DNA of 64,000 nt from Tausonia pullulans (Eukaryota; Basidiomycota; Tremellomycetes; Cystofilobasidiales; Mrakiaceae). How positions within the stretch are numbered: position 1 is the stretch's first letter; each line of letters starts with the position of its first letter. The DNA is taken from positions 434,001 to 498,000 of the forward strand of contig OX637620.1 in the NCBI GenBank assembly GCA_951802195.1, given 5' to 3'. Below the pieces are notes generated by a model. That model ran no database searches. It saw nothing but the letters and a program-made list of their open reading frames with translations, and was not told the origin of the DNA. The position numbers and the translations under genes are program-made. This document shows, in pieces, positions 37,756-48,986 of the stretch.

Positions 37756-39728
37756 TCACCCAGGATCGATGTCGGCGCCGACCGCAGTTCCATCCATCTG
37801 GTCCCTGCGAGCTATCCACCTCGTACTCGACTGCCAGTGTGTCTGCCGGATCATAGACGCGATCTTGCGGATCTCCTCGTCCGTGACAGGATCGAGGGCT
37901 GCGATCTTGCTGTACCTCCGCCTCCGGACGGATCGCCATGTCCGGGCTACAAAGATGCAGTGGAAGAGGAAGACCCCCCTCGGCGGCGACGGTGTCGGGC
38001 AGACAAGCGTCTGGAGGGAGGGGGGATGGGAGGGGAGTGAAGGAGAGGCACGCGCTGCCGCAGCCGACCAGATAGCGCGAACGACGGGACACGGCTCGTC
38101 GAAAAGGTGGAAGAAGGACTCGACGGGGGCCGTCAGGCACAGCGCACATCGCTTGGACCTGTTGTGCGGCGTAGCGGTTCCGTCGGCGAGGAATGCCGCA
38201 GCAGTATGCTTCCCTGGGTGGAGACTGTACAGCGAGAAGCGATGGGCCAAGTCGACGTCTTCGGGCGACGCTCGGGACACGGCCTTGAGCAAGCACCACT
38301 GACGCTTCCAATCGATCTTGGTAAGCGCCGGAAAGTGGTCTCGCCACCCCTTTGGGATGATGAGGCCGCGGTTGGCTAGAGTACGACTGTGTGCGCCGTG
38401 GGGTTCACGAGGGGCGTTCAGCCGGCCGAGGTTTGTGTGGATAGGGAGGAGACCCAGCCGCAACTGGCTATCGGTACCGAACGTAGACATCCAGTGGACA
38501 GCGTTCCTCCAGCGGTTTTGATTCCAATAGCTCATGTCAAAGCTGACTTCTTCGAACCATGCCCGGAGGTAAGCCTGCCATCGTGCAGGGAGAGCTCGTT
38601 GGAGCATTGGGATGGCATTCCACCAGACGGCTGGGAAGAACCATTGACCTTCCACTGGGGAAAGGAATACGCCTAGCCAGCTGAAATTGGCGGGCCGAGG
38701 TCCACTGATGAACTCTCCATCCCTGAAGATGGTGCGAGTCAGCATTCTATAAGCCCCTGGGTCGAGGCTCATGGTATGGATGATCCGCTTGCGAATACGG
38801 ATCGATGCGGGAAGCTCCGGTCGGAAGAGCACATCGCCAGCCCACTGGGCGCGCGCTTTGATGAGCCGGAAGCGGAGTGGCGTGAAGCCGAAGCCGCCGA
38901 GGTCTCGAGGGGTTTCTAGACGTTCTCTGCTGACGTCGTGGTGTTTCGATCGGTAGAGGGACTTGTAGGCCGTTGCCTCGAGGTCTTCCAGGATATCGTC
39001 TGGGCACGGCAGGAAGCGGTCCAGGTAGATGATCTTCGAGTAGATGTACTGGTTGATGACGTTGCATCGCGCAAGGAGAGGGAGGTCGTGCAGCGGGATG
39101 CGAGCAAGACGAGCCTTCAGCTTGCCGATGACATCTCGCCAGCAAGCAGGACCGTTGACCGTGCGACCGCATGGAACGCCGAGGAAGTCGAATGACAGCG
39201 TTTGGACGCGCCATTCGTGGTACATCGTTGGTGCATCCGTCCGGCATGACCCTAGAGGATAAAGGAGTGATTTCTGGTAGTTCAGCTTGCTTGCTGCGGC
39301 TTTCTCGTACTCTCGGAGGCAGACCGTCGCCTCATCGACCTCCGACCAGGTCCGACACCGGATACTTAGATCGTCTGCAAAGAGAAGGACCTTCCGCTCA
39401 TGTAGAGGGGGTGGATTGGCCGGTGGGAGGCGATGGCGGAGCATACATGCCAGCGGCTCAGGAGGAGGGCGAAGATCGTCGGTGCTGCGGGATCGCCCTG
39501 TCGGACACCAGACCGGATGTCGATGGCTTGGCCCATCCATCCGTTGATCATGAGGCGAGCTGTCTGGGAGGTCATCGTTGAGGTGATCCACGCGGCGGCG
39601 CGCGGACCGAACCCCATGTGGCGGAGGCAGGGGCCAACAAAGTCGTGCGATACTCTGTCGTATGCCTTCTCAAAGTCGACTTGGGCGAGGACGCCAGGTA
39701 AAAGGTCTTCGTCGTATTTAAGTGCCAT
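37756..39728 (-). pseudogene. LINE reverse transcriptase C-terminal fragment, one frameshift
   Basis: Reverse transcriptase motifs run in order: VLAQVDFEKAYDRVSHDFV, SGVRQGDPAAPTIFALLL, then VLLFADDLSIRC (the catalytic FADD). These are followed by LNYQKSLLYPLGSC and LSFDFLGVPCG. The long 3' frame ends with a C-x2-C..H..C zinc-binding piece (KRCALCLTAPVESFFHLFDE, then PC) of the zf-RVT type found at the end of many LINE proteins, and stops at 37756. The motif with QGDPAAPT and the motif with FADD are in different frames. They meet near 39450, so one single-base frameshift separates them. With no endonuclease region and this shift the copy cannot be autonomous. Confidence 0.85.
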
Positions 39729-39796
39729 GAATGTAAAAATACTTTACATTAGACTTGGAGGAAGACTTTTTATCTGACTACATTAGTATGGAGCAT

Positions 39797-39869
39797 TTCC
39801 TTTGTTGTCTAACGGCTATGATATGACGCTCTCACCGTCAAGGCCCGGGTTCGACTCCCGGCAAGGGAA
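39797..39869 (+). tRNA. tRNA-Glu(CTC)
   Basis: A 73-nt cloverleaf without intron. The acceptor arm is ttccttt/aagggaa (7 pairs, one G-T). The anticodon stem is tgacg/cgtca with loop ctctcac, so the anticodon is CTC (reads GAG, Glu). The T stem is ccggg/cccgg around ttcgact. The D-arm/loop tgtctaacggctatga resembles yeast tRNA-Glu. The 5' end lies only about 50 bp from the LINE 5' boundary. Confidence 0.93.
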
Positions 39870-39873
39870 TATC

Positions 39874-39877
39874 TTTT
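39874..39877 (+). terminator. Pol III T4 terminator of tRNA-Glu
   Basis: A run of four T residues begins 5 nt past the tRNA 3' end, the standard minimal RNA polymerase III stop. Confidence 0.7.
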
Positions 39878-40326
39878 GATCCATACGTCATGAATGTGGT
39901 TTGTTATCTTTTGAGAAAGTAAGTACAGTTTTGGAAGCGTCGTTGCGCTTGCTTTGCTTGGAAGTGGGTGGAGTCTAGAAAACGGCTGTTCAATGTTCAC
40001 TGTCTCGTCGTTCATTCGTGCGCCTGAACACTTTCCTGACGCTTGACTCTACGGTATGGGATGGATAGTTGACGTGGTTCCCGTCTCTGCATTGGTTGCA
40101 CTCACCTTAAGGTTTCTCCATTTTAACAATCCGTGCCGTCGAGGAGAAGGACGATGTGAACTTTTCTGTGTTATTCGTTCTTGCCTTCTTATCTACTTGT
40201 TATCACTTATTGTCTATATGTTATCAGGTCTTGATTAAACCGTCTCCTTTCCAGATTATTTTTTCTGCATCGAATAGAGAAGAGCCGTCTCTGAGAAAGA
40301 GAAGAAGAGATTGGTGCGCATTATGC
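39878..40326. other. tRNA-RCE1 intergenic region
   Basis: About 450 bp with lower GC than the surrounding genes. The right half is T-rich and likely the RCE1 promoter and 5' UTR. No other feature seen. Confidence 0.45.
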
Positions 40327-41827
40327 ATGGCGGACGCGTCTGAGCGTCCCCGTCCTTGTTCTTCGCAACCCCCTCGACCCATGAACGCCGCCGGCCTCCC
40401 GTTTGAGCTTCCGATCCTCTCGCCCTTCGAGGCGTCGGCGACGTCAGCCATCCTCACCCTCGCCTATGTAGGCTCGCTATACCTCTCCAAGACCTCGCGG
40501 GTTTCCACCTCGTCGTCGTCATCCTCGAGCACGTCGACGAGGAGCGCGTCGCCGCCGACCGTTGTCGGCGGCGACACCTCGATGCCGCCCGCTGAGCCCG
40601 TCGCGCTCGGAAGGGACGACCCGAGCGTCATCAAGGCTCGTCTGAAGGCTGTCTCGGGGGCGACGCTTGCCTGCGTCTTTGGTATCTTGGGGCTCATCCA
40701 GTACGGCTCCGACATGGCAAAGGGCCTCGAAGTACGACGACGACGGGCCGCGCACGTAGATGCATGTGCGCGTCGACTAACATTCCTCCCTCTCGCTTCG
40801 GCAGACCTCCACACCCACGCTCGCCACGGTCTCCCATACGTTCAGGCTCCTCGGGTTTCCGCGCTCGCTCTTCAACTTTCCCATCATCGAGCCAGTCGGC
40901 CGCATCCTGGCCGAGCCGCTTGAGTATCAGTGGGAGCTTCTCTTCTCTGCCGAGCGACCGCTCGCACCCTACCTTCTTGCGCCTCTTCTCTTCCTGGGAC
41001 CTATCTACCACGAGGTATTTCTAGACAAGCTCACTAAGAAGGACGTGTGGCACGGACTCGCTCGACTCACAGGCGTAAGAAACTATCTCGTGGTGCGTCA
41101 CCCTTTCCCTCGCCGCATGCGATAAAGGGCCCTCCGGCCTTGTCCGGCCCATTCTCTGTTCGCCTCCACGTCAGTCGATAGACTGAAGACGACGACACTC
41201 GGCAGGCTCCCCTGACGGAAGAGATCGTCTTCCGGTCCTGCATGATCGCTGTCGCCCAGCTCTCCGGCGCGTCTCACAAACACCTCATCTTTGTCACGCC
41301 ACTCTGGTTCGGACTAGGTGAGGGCGCGCTTGTCTAACTTTTTTTGTGGTTCCAATGAGCAAGCTAATGCTTCGGCTTCACGGCCCAGCCCATCTCCACC
41401 ACGCCTACGACGTCTTCCTCGCCAATGGGAGGGACAGCCGCGCCCTCACTGTCGCCACTGTCTCATGTCGTTCGTCCGCACTCAACTCTTCGCTACTTCG
41501 AAGACGCAGCTGAATGAGTCGTTCTTCCCACATAGTCTTCCAGTTCGCCTACACGACCCTCTTTGGATGGTTCGCCGCGTACCTCTTCCTCCGAACAGGT
41601 CCGTCGTCGCCTCCTCTTCCGTTGTCTCCCTTTGTCCCTCACTCACCGATCGTCTCAATCAAGGCTCCCTCCTCCCCCCGCTTGTCTCCCACATATTCTG
41701 TAACGCCATGGGCGTCCCCCAGCCGCTCTCGGCGATTGACCGACACCCGAGCAAGGCTCTCGACATTCTCGCGGTGTACGTTCTGGGCATCATCGGGTTC
41801 ACGTTAGCTATGGTCAAGGGATGGTGA
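40327..41827 (+). CDS. RCE1: CAAX prenyl protease Rce1
   Basis: Rce1 is a multi-pass ER membrane protease that removes the last three residues of prenylated CAAX proteins such as Ras and a-factor precursors. Start chosen as MADASERPRP. MNAAGLPFELP, 18 codons later, is an alternative. The first hydrophobic stretch is ATSAILTLAYVGSLYLS, followed by a Ser/Thr linker and LACVFGILGLIQYGS. The catalytic region APLTEEIVFRSCMIAVAQLS carries the paired glutamates and arginine of the ABI/CPBP family (E-E at 41218-41223). A second motif FGLAHLHHAYD provides the histidines, and SLLPPLVSHIFCNAMGVPQP supplies the third conserved His/Asn. The last helix is ILAVYVLGIIGFTLAMV. About six introns and 370 residues. 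It converges with VPS1. Confidence 0.93.
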
Positions 41828-42063
41828 TCGTTCAGATAGAAAAGAGTATCTTTGAGCTAGAGAAATGGGAGTGGTTCACTGGTCGGCTGCTCGCTCACTC
41901 AAGATGATGCGCAAAAAAAGATGATCGTAATATAGAGTACCTGGGCATTCTTCCGCCCTCCACTCACTCCTCTCCGCCGCGCTCGCAACGTCCTCTTATC
42001 TTCCCCCAAGGACGCGCGCACGAGCGCCCGCAGTGGACACAGGCAGCCTTGGCCGACCCGGAC

Positions 42064-42065
<2 letters not shown>

Positions 42066-42094
<29 letters not shown>
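42066..42094. repeat. (AC)14 microsatellite
   Basis: An uninterrupted AC/GT dinucleotide run of 29 nt sits between the convergent RCE1 and VPS1 genes, just past the VPS1 stop codon, so it is likely transcribed in the VPS1 3' UTR. Confidence 0.95.
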
Positions 42095-42106
42095 TCTAAC
42101 CAAGGC

Positions 42107-45100
42107 TCAGATGCCGACGGCGGTGACGATCGACTCAGCCTTGCCGAGTGCATCGACCCTGGGGGAAGCGGTCCGTCAGCGCATGTCCAAGGCAGCGCGA
42201 AGGCGAGCTTCCATCACTCACAATCCAACCAGCTCCCTCCTCCTGACGACGACGTCCTCCGACTCGCGCATGAGGTTCTCGAGCACGTCCGGCTTGTAGA
42301 GCTGCTCAAGGAGAACCCTCTGGAGGTTATCCTTGGCCTGCTGGACGAGCGTGTACGTGATCGACTTGGGGACCATGTCGATCATCTCCCTCTTGACGAT
42401 GTTGAAGTACGAGTGGATGAGGAGCTTGATGACCTCCGTCTCCATCGACTCGCGATCGCTCAGAGCAGCCTGAGGTCGGATTACCGGAGCGGGTGACTCC
42501 ATCACGCTGACGCCCTTCTTCTTCGGAGCGGTATTGCGAGCACCGGCAGGGAAGAAGGAAGAGAAGAAGGAGGGCTCCTCCTTCTTGTTCTCCACGCCAA
42601 GATCCTTGTCGTTGTTGACCTGCGCGGCGAGCGACTTCTTGGTGTCCGGCCGCTCGACGGGCTTGGCAGCCTGCATGCGGTCGTTGACGATGGACATAGC
42701 CTGCAAGGAGGGAGGGGAGCGATGTTAGCGATGCTTACCCCCGATTAAAAAAAAGCCGCAAGTGACCACGCGGCGGACCCACCCGGTGGCCGTTGATAAA
42801 GTCCGGGTGAGTGGTGTTGACGTAGCAAGCTTGCATGTTGACCATGTCCGAGACAAGCTTGGTCGTCGGCACCATCGAGTCGCGAAAGAACTGGATGACG
42901 GCCGTGTTGAACTGGTCCCGGAGGGCAGGGTAGCGCTTGAAGACTTTCTGTGAGGGGGCAAGAGGGATTCGGCTTCAGAGGCAAAGCAGAGGACGGTGGC
43001 ATCGTCGCTGCGATGGGTAGGACCCACGATCTTGGCGAGGATTTGAGCGAGGATCCGGGTGAGCTCCTCGTAGACAAGCGCGCAGCACTTGAGACTGGGC
43101 TCCTCGAGCCGCTTGATCTGCTGCTTCACGATGATCTCGAAAGCGGCCGTGCCAACAAAGAGTGACGGGGTCGATCCCGACGAGTTGTAGAGAATCGTTC
43201 GGATGTCGTTGTCCTTGACGAGGTCAAAAGGGTCGATCGACTTGATACCGTTGTTAAAGAGCTCATGATAGACAAAGCTGATGCGCGCTCCACCGGAGAG
43301 CTCGTTGACGTTGAGATCGTTGGGTCCGCCGTCGATAATATTGCGAAACTCGGCGCAGAACTCGGTGATGACCTGGAGGACGACGTTACCGCCGTTGCCG
43401 GCACCCATGGCGCCTCCGAGCGAAGTGAGTTCCGTCTGGGCGTCGCTAAGGCGGCTCTGGATATCTTGGCGGATGATCGGGAGTGTGCTACGGATATGGG
43501 TGGAGAGAATCTGCCAATAAAGTCATGTTAGCAAGCGGCTCAATCCACTTGTCCCAGGCCCCTCTTTCTCACCTGGTTGAGCTTCTTGGCAAGGTACGGC
43601 GTTCCACAGTACATGGCCTTGGCGCGGTAGCTCTGGTGATTCTGGAAGAACCGCTTCTCGTTCTCGAGCGCTCCAGCGATCGCCTTCTTCTGCTCAATGT
43701 CCCGCTGGCCGCGGTTCACGACGGGGACGTAGCCGAGCTTGAGAGGAATGATGCGGCCGGCGAGAATATCGACGACATCGGTGCCCTGGTCCCTGCGGGG
43801 AGCGAACAGCACGTCGAGAAGGTCGGTCGGTCAGCTTACGCGTCCAAACTCAGCCCTCCAAGACGCCGACGCACATGAGGTCAACCTTGGTGAGAACACC
43901 AATAGTCCGGATACCCTCCGGGTCGACCTTGCGCGCGAGCTGGAGACCGTCCGAGTTGGCCAAGTCGGTGTTGGCAGCCGTGACGGCGAGAATGACGGTG
44001 TTGCGCTTCTGGATGAACTGGAGGAGCATGTCCCGGATCTGCTCTTCAATGTTCCGGGGCTGGTCGCCGACAGGAACCTACGATGACGTGCGTCATCAGC
44101 ACGCTGAGCCCAGCTTGGAGAAGTCCCTTCTTCACGCACTTTGGTGAGTCCGGGAAGATCGACGAGCGTGAGAGGGACAACATTGGGCGAGTAGATGCGA
44201 AGGTTGATCGGGTTGGGCGAGATGCCTTGGAGGGAGTGACGCCAGAGCGCGTTAAGCACACGCGTGGCTTTCGACGGTAGGGCGGCGTCTGACCCGTCCC
44301 AGCATTCTTTCCAATCGAAGATGACACTCACCGGCGTTCTTGCCCGTGTGCTTTTCCGTGTCACGGACAATCTCCTCGCGGATCTTTGAGAAGTCGTGGA
44401 ACTTCTGGCCCGGGAGGTGGAGGAACTCTCCCCACTCGTCCGGGTTGTCGACGTTAAGGCCCTCGGCGGCGGGCTCGCCGTTGTTCACGCCGTTGATGGC
44501 GTTGTTCGACGGCCGGTTGATGAGTTGGAGGACCTGAGGGGGTTGATAAGGGGAAGGGAAGTAGGAGGGAGGCAGGCGTCAGGGAGAAGGGAAAGGGGGC
44601 TCGTGCAAGCGAGCTCGCTCGCTTGCGCCACGGACTTACGAGCGGTCGTCGAGTAACGATACCCTGGGAAAGAGTGAGAGGAAAAACATTATCAGCCAAG
44701 AGCGCGAGCAACAGAACAGGTCGAGGAATGGAGTCTCACGGTTCCTCTGGGGGTCGGGAAAGAAGGGAAGGGAGCGCAACGTCGTCAGTCCTGGTCGGCA
44801 GGGTCCCGGGAAGGCTGGAGGCAAGGACGACGCGCTGGCGAGACTCACCTCGGGAGAAAGTCGCGTCCGACAATGTTCTGCCAAAAGCATAGAGGTGTCG
44901 TGTCAGCAAGCGTAGACTCTCCTTCCCCTCTGCACGACGACGAAGGTGCTGCGGCCGCTGCCGAAGGCAAGGCGAGGCAGGCGAGGGGGACGAGGACGAC
45001 GAAGCGAGATGGTGGACCGGGCGCACCTCGAGGACGGACGACTTTCCACTGCAAGGGGGACAGGACAGGTTCAGCCTCTGCATACTGAGTGGAGCTCAAA

Positions 45101-45449
45101 GAAGGACGGGACGGACCTCGACTGAGAACCGATGACGGCAATCTGGGGCAGGTCCTGCTCAGGCGATGGTCGAGAGGCAAGGACGGGGCGCGTGAGTGCT
45201 TGGCGCGAAGAAACAAAGAGCAGCCATACAGAGTATGCTTCGGGACGGACGATAGGGTTTTCAACACCAGTGGTGGTGAATACATCCTGGAGCTGGAGTG
45301 GAGAGACACAACGAGAGTAGCAGCAGCAGGCGCGTCGTGGCAGGGCGGTGAGCGGGGAGCGAGAGACGTCAGCCTTGTTGGATCAGTGAGGTGAGTGTGT
45401 GCGTTGAAGGTCTGACCCTGTTGATGCGGGAGATGAGCTCGGGGTCCAT
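42107..45449 (-). CDS. VPS1: Dynamin-like GTPase Vps1
   Basis: Vps1 is a dynamin-related GTPase that severs membranes at Golgi, endosome, peroxisome and vacuole. The N-terminus is spread over small exons: [49 protein letters not shown]. Together these build the P-loop GSQSSGKSS. Further GTPase motifs are VDLPGLTKV (G3) and [15 protein letters not shown] (G4), with [20 protein letters not shown] and [20 protein letters not shown] between. The middle domain follows, with [12 protein letters not shown] and [16 protein letters not shown] variable insert is Lys/Glu-rich ([20 protein letters not shown]), and the GTPase effector domain includes [20 protein letters not shown]. The final exon, after a gtgagt intron, gives [16 protein letters not shown], homologous to the Vps1 end. 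No PH or proline-rich domain, as expected. About 700 residues and about a dozen introns. Confidence 0.95.
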
Positions 45450-45683
45450 GGCGGGCCTGGGTCGGGTGGGGAAGGGACGGCGGGGAGAGGGTGGGTTGGT
45501 TGTGGTTGGGATCGAGGATAGCGGTGGAGCGGTGCGCTCGCTGCCTCAAACGACGGGGCGCTTTGGGCGTGTGCGCGGTGAGCGGGCGCGCGGCATACAG
45601 AGAGCCCTGAGGCATCTCAGCTCTCCTCCACCCTCCACCACCACCAACCTTCCGCCTTCCACTCCCATTCCTCCCTTCTCGCC
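45450..45683. promoter_or_regulatory. VPS1/TCP1 divergent promoter region
   Basis: Only about 234 bp separates the two start codons. C/T-rich on the plus strand close to TCP1. No motif assigned. Confidence 0.4.
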
Positions 45684-48452
45684 ATGGCCAACATGTTCCA
45701 GCGCGACCCCCGGGCGGGTCAGTCACGCGCCCTTGTTCTCGTTCATCTTCGCACGCTCCCGTCGCTGACCCTGTTACTCTCGCGCTCTCAAGGTCTTTTC
45801 CTCGTCAGTCTCGTCTTGCGTCGTCGCGCCCGCTGCCCTCCGGGTTCGCCTTCTCCGGGCTTCCCAGACTGACCTTTCACTCGTATCTAGGGAGGAGAGC
45901 GTACTACCGGTGCCGAGGTCCGCGACGCCAACGGTCAGCACTCTTCGTCGCCTTACAGCTCGTTTACCCCAGAGCGCGTCTGACGGCTTCCTCTCCCTCT
46001 CGTCGCCCTCAACCTTCCTGTCGCACAGTGCTCGCGGCCCAGACCATCGCCAACGTTGTCAAGACGTCGCTCGGTCCCGTCGGTCTGGACAAGGTGCGTT
46101 CCCGAACGAGGTGGTGTCGACGGACGCGTGGAGAGACGCGAACGGGTCTGGGGCGCGAGCGCTGACAATCTCAACGCGCGGCGCTCTCTTTTGCTCTTTC
46201 GCCAACAGATGATGGTTGACAACATTGGAGTGAGTCCCTGAACGCCTTGAGGTTTGATAGCTGTGCCTCGCCGGTCTTCGACGTCTGTTCGCTGCGCGGG
46301 CAGGGGGATACTTTCGCAAGCAAGGAAGAGACAGAGCGACGCGTTCGACAGGGCCTTCTCTCGCGTTCTCTCGAGAACTCGGGCTGATCCACTTTGTCAC
46401 TTCCTTCAACGCCCCTTCTTTCCGCCCCACTAGGACGTTACCATCACCAACGACGGAGCCACTATTCTCCAGCTACTCGAGGTCGCTCATCCTGCTGTAT
46501 GTATCTATCCTTCAATCGATCTGCAGCGTTGCTTCTCGCTCTCGGACCTCTCTCCGTGTCCTTCTCTCCTCGCCTGCTCACATCTCTCTCTCCTCCCCCT
46601 CCCTTTGATCTTCTCCATCGCTTCTACAGGCCCGTATTCTTGTCTCACTCGCCCAGCAGCAGGATAAGGAGGTCGGTGATGGCACGACCTCGGTCGTCCT
46701 CCTTGCCGCCGAGCTCCTCCGTCGGGCCAACGACCTCGTCAAGAACAAGATCCACCCGACGACCGTCATTACCGGGTACCGGTGCGTCGTCGTCGTCCTT
46801 TCTCCTGCTGCCGATGAGAGCTGCCCTGGCTGATCCTCAAGTCAATTTGCAACGTCGGCGACTCACAGGCTAGCTTGCAAGGAGGCGTGCAAGTTCATGC
46901 AGGAACAGATGTCGATCCCCGTCGCTAAGCTCGGTCGCGAGTGCCTCATTAACGTCGCCAAGACATCCATGTCGTCCAAGATCATCGGAGCGTGAGTCGT
47001 CGTCACTGCGGACGACATGTTAGACTTGCGGGCGACTTGCTGAGCTGTACTGCTTGTCCCTTACCCTTGACGAACCCAGCGACGACGACTTCTTCGCCCC
47101 GCTCGCCGTCGACGCCATCCTCGCCGTCAAATCGACGAACCCTCGTGGAGAGACCAAGTACCCCGTCAAGGCTGTCAACGTTCTCAAGGCGCACGGCAAG
47201 TCGGCCCGCGAGTCGATCGCCGTCAAGGGCTACGCGCTCAACTGCACGGTCGCTTCTCAGGGTGAGTGGTCGGCGAACCCTTCTCTCTGCAAGGAGCAAG
47301 AGATGGAGCTGACTCCCTTTCTCTCTCACAGCGATGAAGACCCGGATACAGGGAGCCAAGATTGCCTGCCTAGACATTAATCTCGCCAAGCAGCGCATGC
47401 ACCTCGGCGTCCATATCACGATTGACGACCCGAGCCAGCTCGAGGAGATCCGGAAGAGGTAAGCGTCTAGGAGCATTCGTGCAAGTGCGCGGCCTGTCAT
47501 TTGAGCTAAGCCCCTACGTTTCATTGCTTTCCAGGGAGTCCGAGATCACGCTCGAGAAGGTCCGCAAGATCCTCGGCTCTGGTGCCAACGTCATCCTCAC
47601 GACCAAGGGCATCGACGACCTCTGCCTCAAGGAGTTCATCGAGGCTGGGGCGATGGCCGTCCGTCGGTGTCGCAAGGAGGACCTCCGTCGCATTGCCAAG
47701 GCCACCGGAGCGACGCTCATCTCGTCGCTCGCCAACCTTGACGGCGAGGAGACTTTCGAGAAGGAGTATCTCGGCTACGCCGATGAGGTCGTTCAGGAGC
47801 GGATCTCGGACGACGAGCTCATCCTCGTCAAGGGCACCAAGGTCGTCAACTCGTCGTCCATCATCCTTCGCGGAGCGAACGACTACCTGCTTGACGAGAT
47901 GGAGCGCGCCCTCCACGACTCACTTTGCGTCATCAAGCGGACCCTTGAGTCTGGTTCCGTTGTCCCGGGAGGTGGAGCCGTCGAGGCTGCTCTTTCTATC
48001 TACCTCGAGAACTTCGCAACGACCCTCGGTTCTCGCGAGCAGCTCGCCATCGCCGAGTTTGCCTCCGCGCTTCTCACGATTCCCAAGACGCTCGCCGTCA
48101 ATGCTGCGAAGGACTCGACGGACCTCGTTGCCAAGCTGAGGGCCTACCACAACGCCGCGCAGACGGCCTCGCTTGGAGACCCGAAGAAGGTTCTCATGCA
48201 CTACGGCCTCGACCTCATGAAGGGCGAGGTGAGGGATAACGTCAAGGCCGGTGTCCTCGAGCCGACCATTTCCAAAGTTCGGAGCTTGAAGTCGGCGCTC
48301 GAGGCGGCGACGAGCCTGCTGAGGATTGACGATGGTGCGTCATCCCCTTTCATCTGGGTTCTCGAGCCCGACCCTAGACTGACCTATTCTTCGTCCCTTC
48401 AGCTATTGCGGTCGCTCCAGAGCAGCCTCGGGATGATGGACACGGCCACTAG
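45684..48452 (+). CDS. TCP1: CCT/TRiC chaperonin subunit alpha
   Basis: CCT1 (TCP-1 alpha) is one of eight subunits of the cytosolic TRiC chaperonin, which folds actin, tubulin and WD-repeat proteins using ATP. Exons read [29 protein letters not shown], then [27 protein letters not shown] and [20 protein letters not shown]. The ATPase motif [20 protein letters not shown] is intact. Middle and apical regions include [38 protein letters not shown] and [20 protein letters not shown]. The C-terminal half has [40 protein letters not shown] and a second equatorial segment ending SLLRIDD. The last exon encodes a short acidic/His tail, DDGHGH. About 560 residues, normal size. At least eight short introns, clustered in the 5' third. 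Confidence 0.97.
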
Positions 48453-48986
48453 AAAGATCGTATTTTTTTGCTTTCGTTCCTACCTCCTCGCCTTCCGTTG
48501 CCTTATCACCCTACCTCAGAATGAAAAATCCATTTCCCCTGCTTTCCATCGCGAACGACTTAGACTTCCCCCCAGGGTTTAAACCCACCCGGTTGTTGAG
48601 TCGTACAGGGATTGCCAGAACCCCCACATAACATAGACAGAGAAAAGGACAAACGAGTCAGGAGGGGGGCAAGGTGGACCCTCTGCTTATGAGGTGTTTT
48701 GACATCTTCTCGTCACCCTTTCTTGCCCTCTCTTCTCTTCTCCTCCCACCTTCTCTCGATTACTATTGCATGTCCATGCAACTGCTTTTAGGAGCACTTC
48801 AGGCTGTCCGGGTTCAACAGCTGCGAGACGCGGATGACGCAAGCTTGATTTGACCGGCACCCTCGAATCGACTTTCTCTCAGCCTCGTCATATCTATCTC
48901 GCGCCATCTGACTCACATCAACAGAGCAATCTCCTCATCACAATAAAAGAAACTTCCCTTCCCTTCACTCAGGGCCTGTTGGCCAT
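48453..48986. other. TCP1 / hydrolase convergent 3' region
   Basis: About 534 bp between convergent stops. T/C-rich on the left. No coding segment or RNA gene recognised. Confidence 0.5.

Larger units (their letters stand above)
37193..39745 (-). mobile_element. 5'-truncated LINE (non-LTR retrotransposon), copy 1
   Basis: The element lies on the minus strand, with its 3' end at about 37193 (a T run on the plus strand, i.e. an A tail) and its 5' end at about 39745. Only the reverse transcriptase from about motif 1-2 onward and the C-terminal zinc-knuckle region remain. The endonuclease and any ORF1 are missing, as expected from incomplete target-primed reverse transcription. The 3' part holds two copies of a tail repeat and two 99-bp GC-rich units. 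From about 37516 to 38156 the sequence appears identical to the second copy at 63360-64000. The family is a fungal LINE with RT plus zf-RVT; I cannot place it in a named clade. The 5' end is the least certain boundary. No obvious target-site duplication was found. Confidence 0.88.

Noticed and set aside
37150-39800. Target-site duplication around LINE copy 1
   Set aside because: Only weak partial similarity (ttgttg near both ends, one inside the tRNA) was seen, not a convincing direct repeat.
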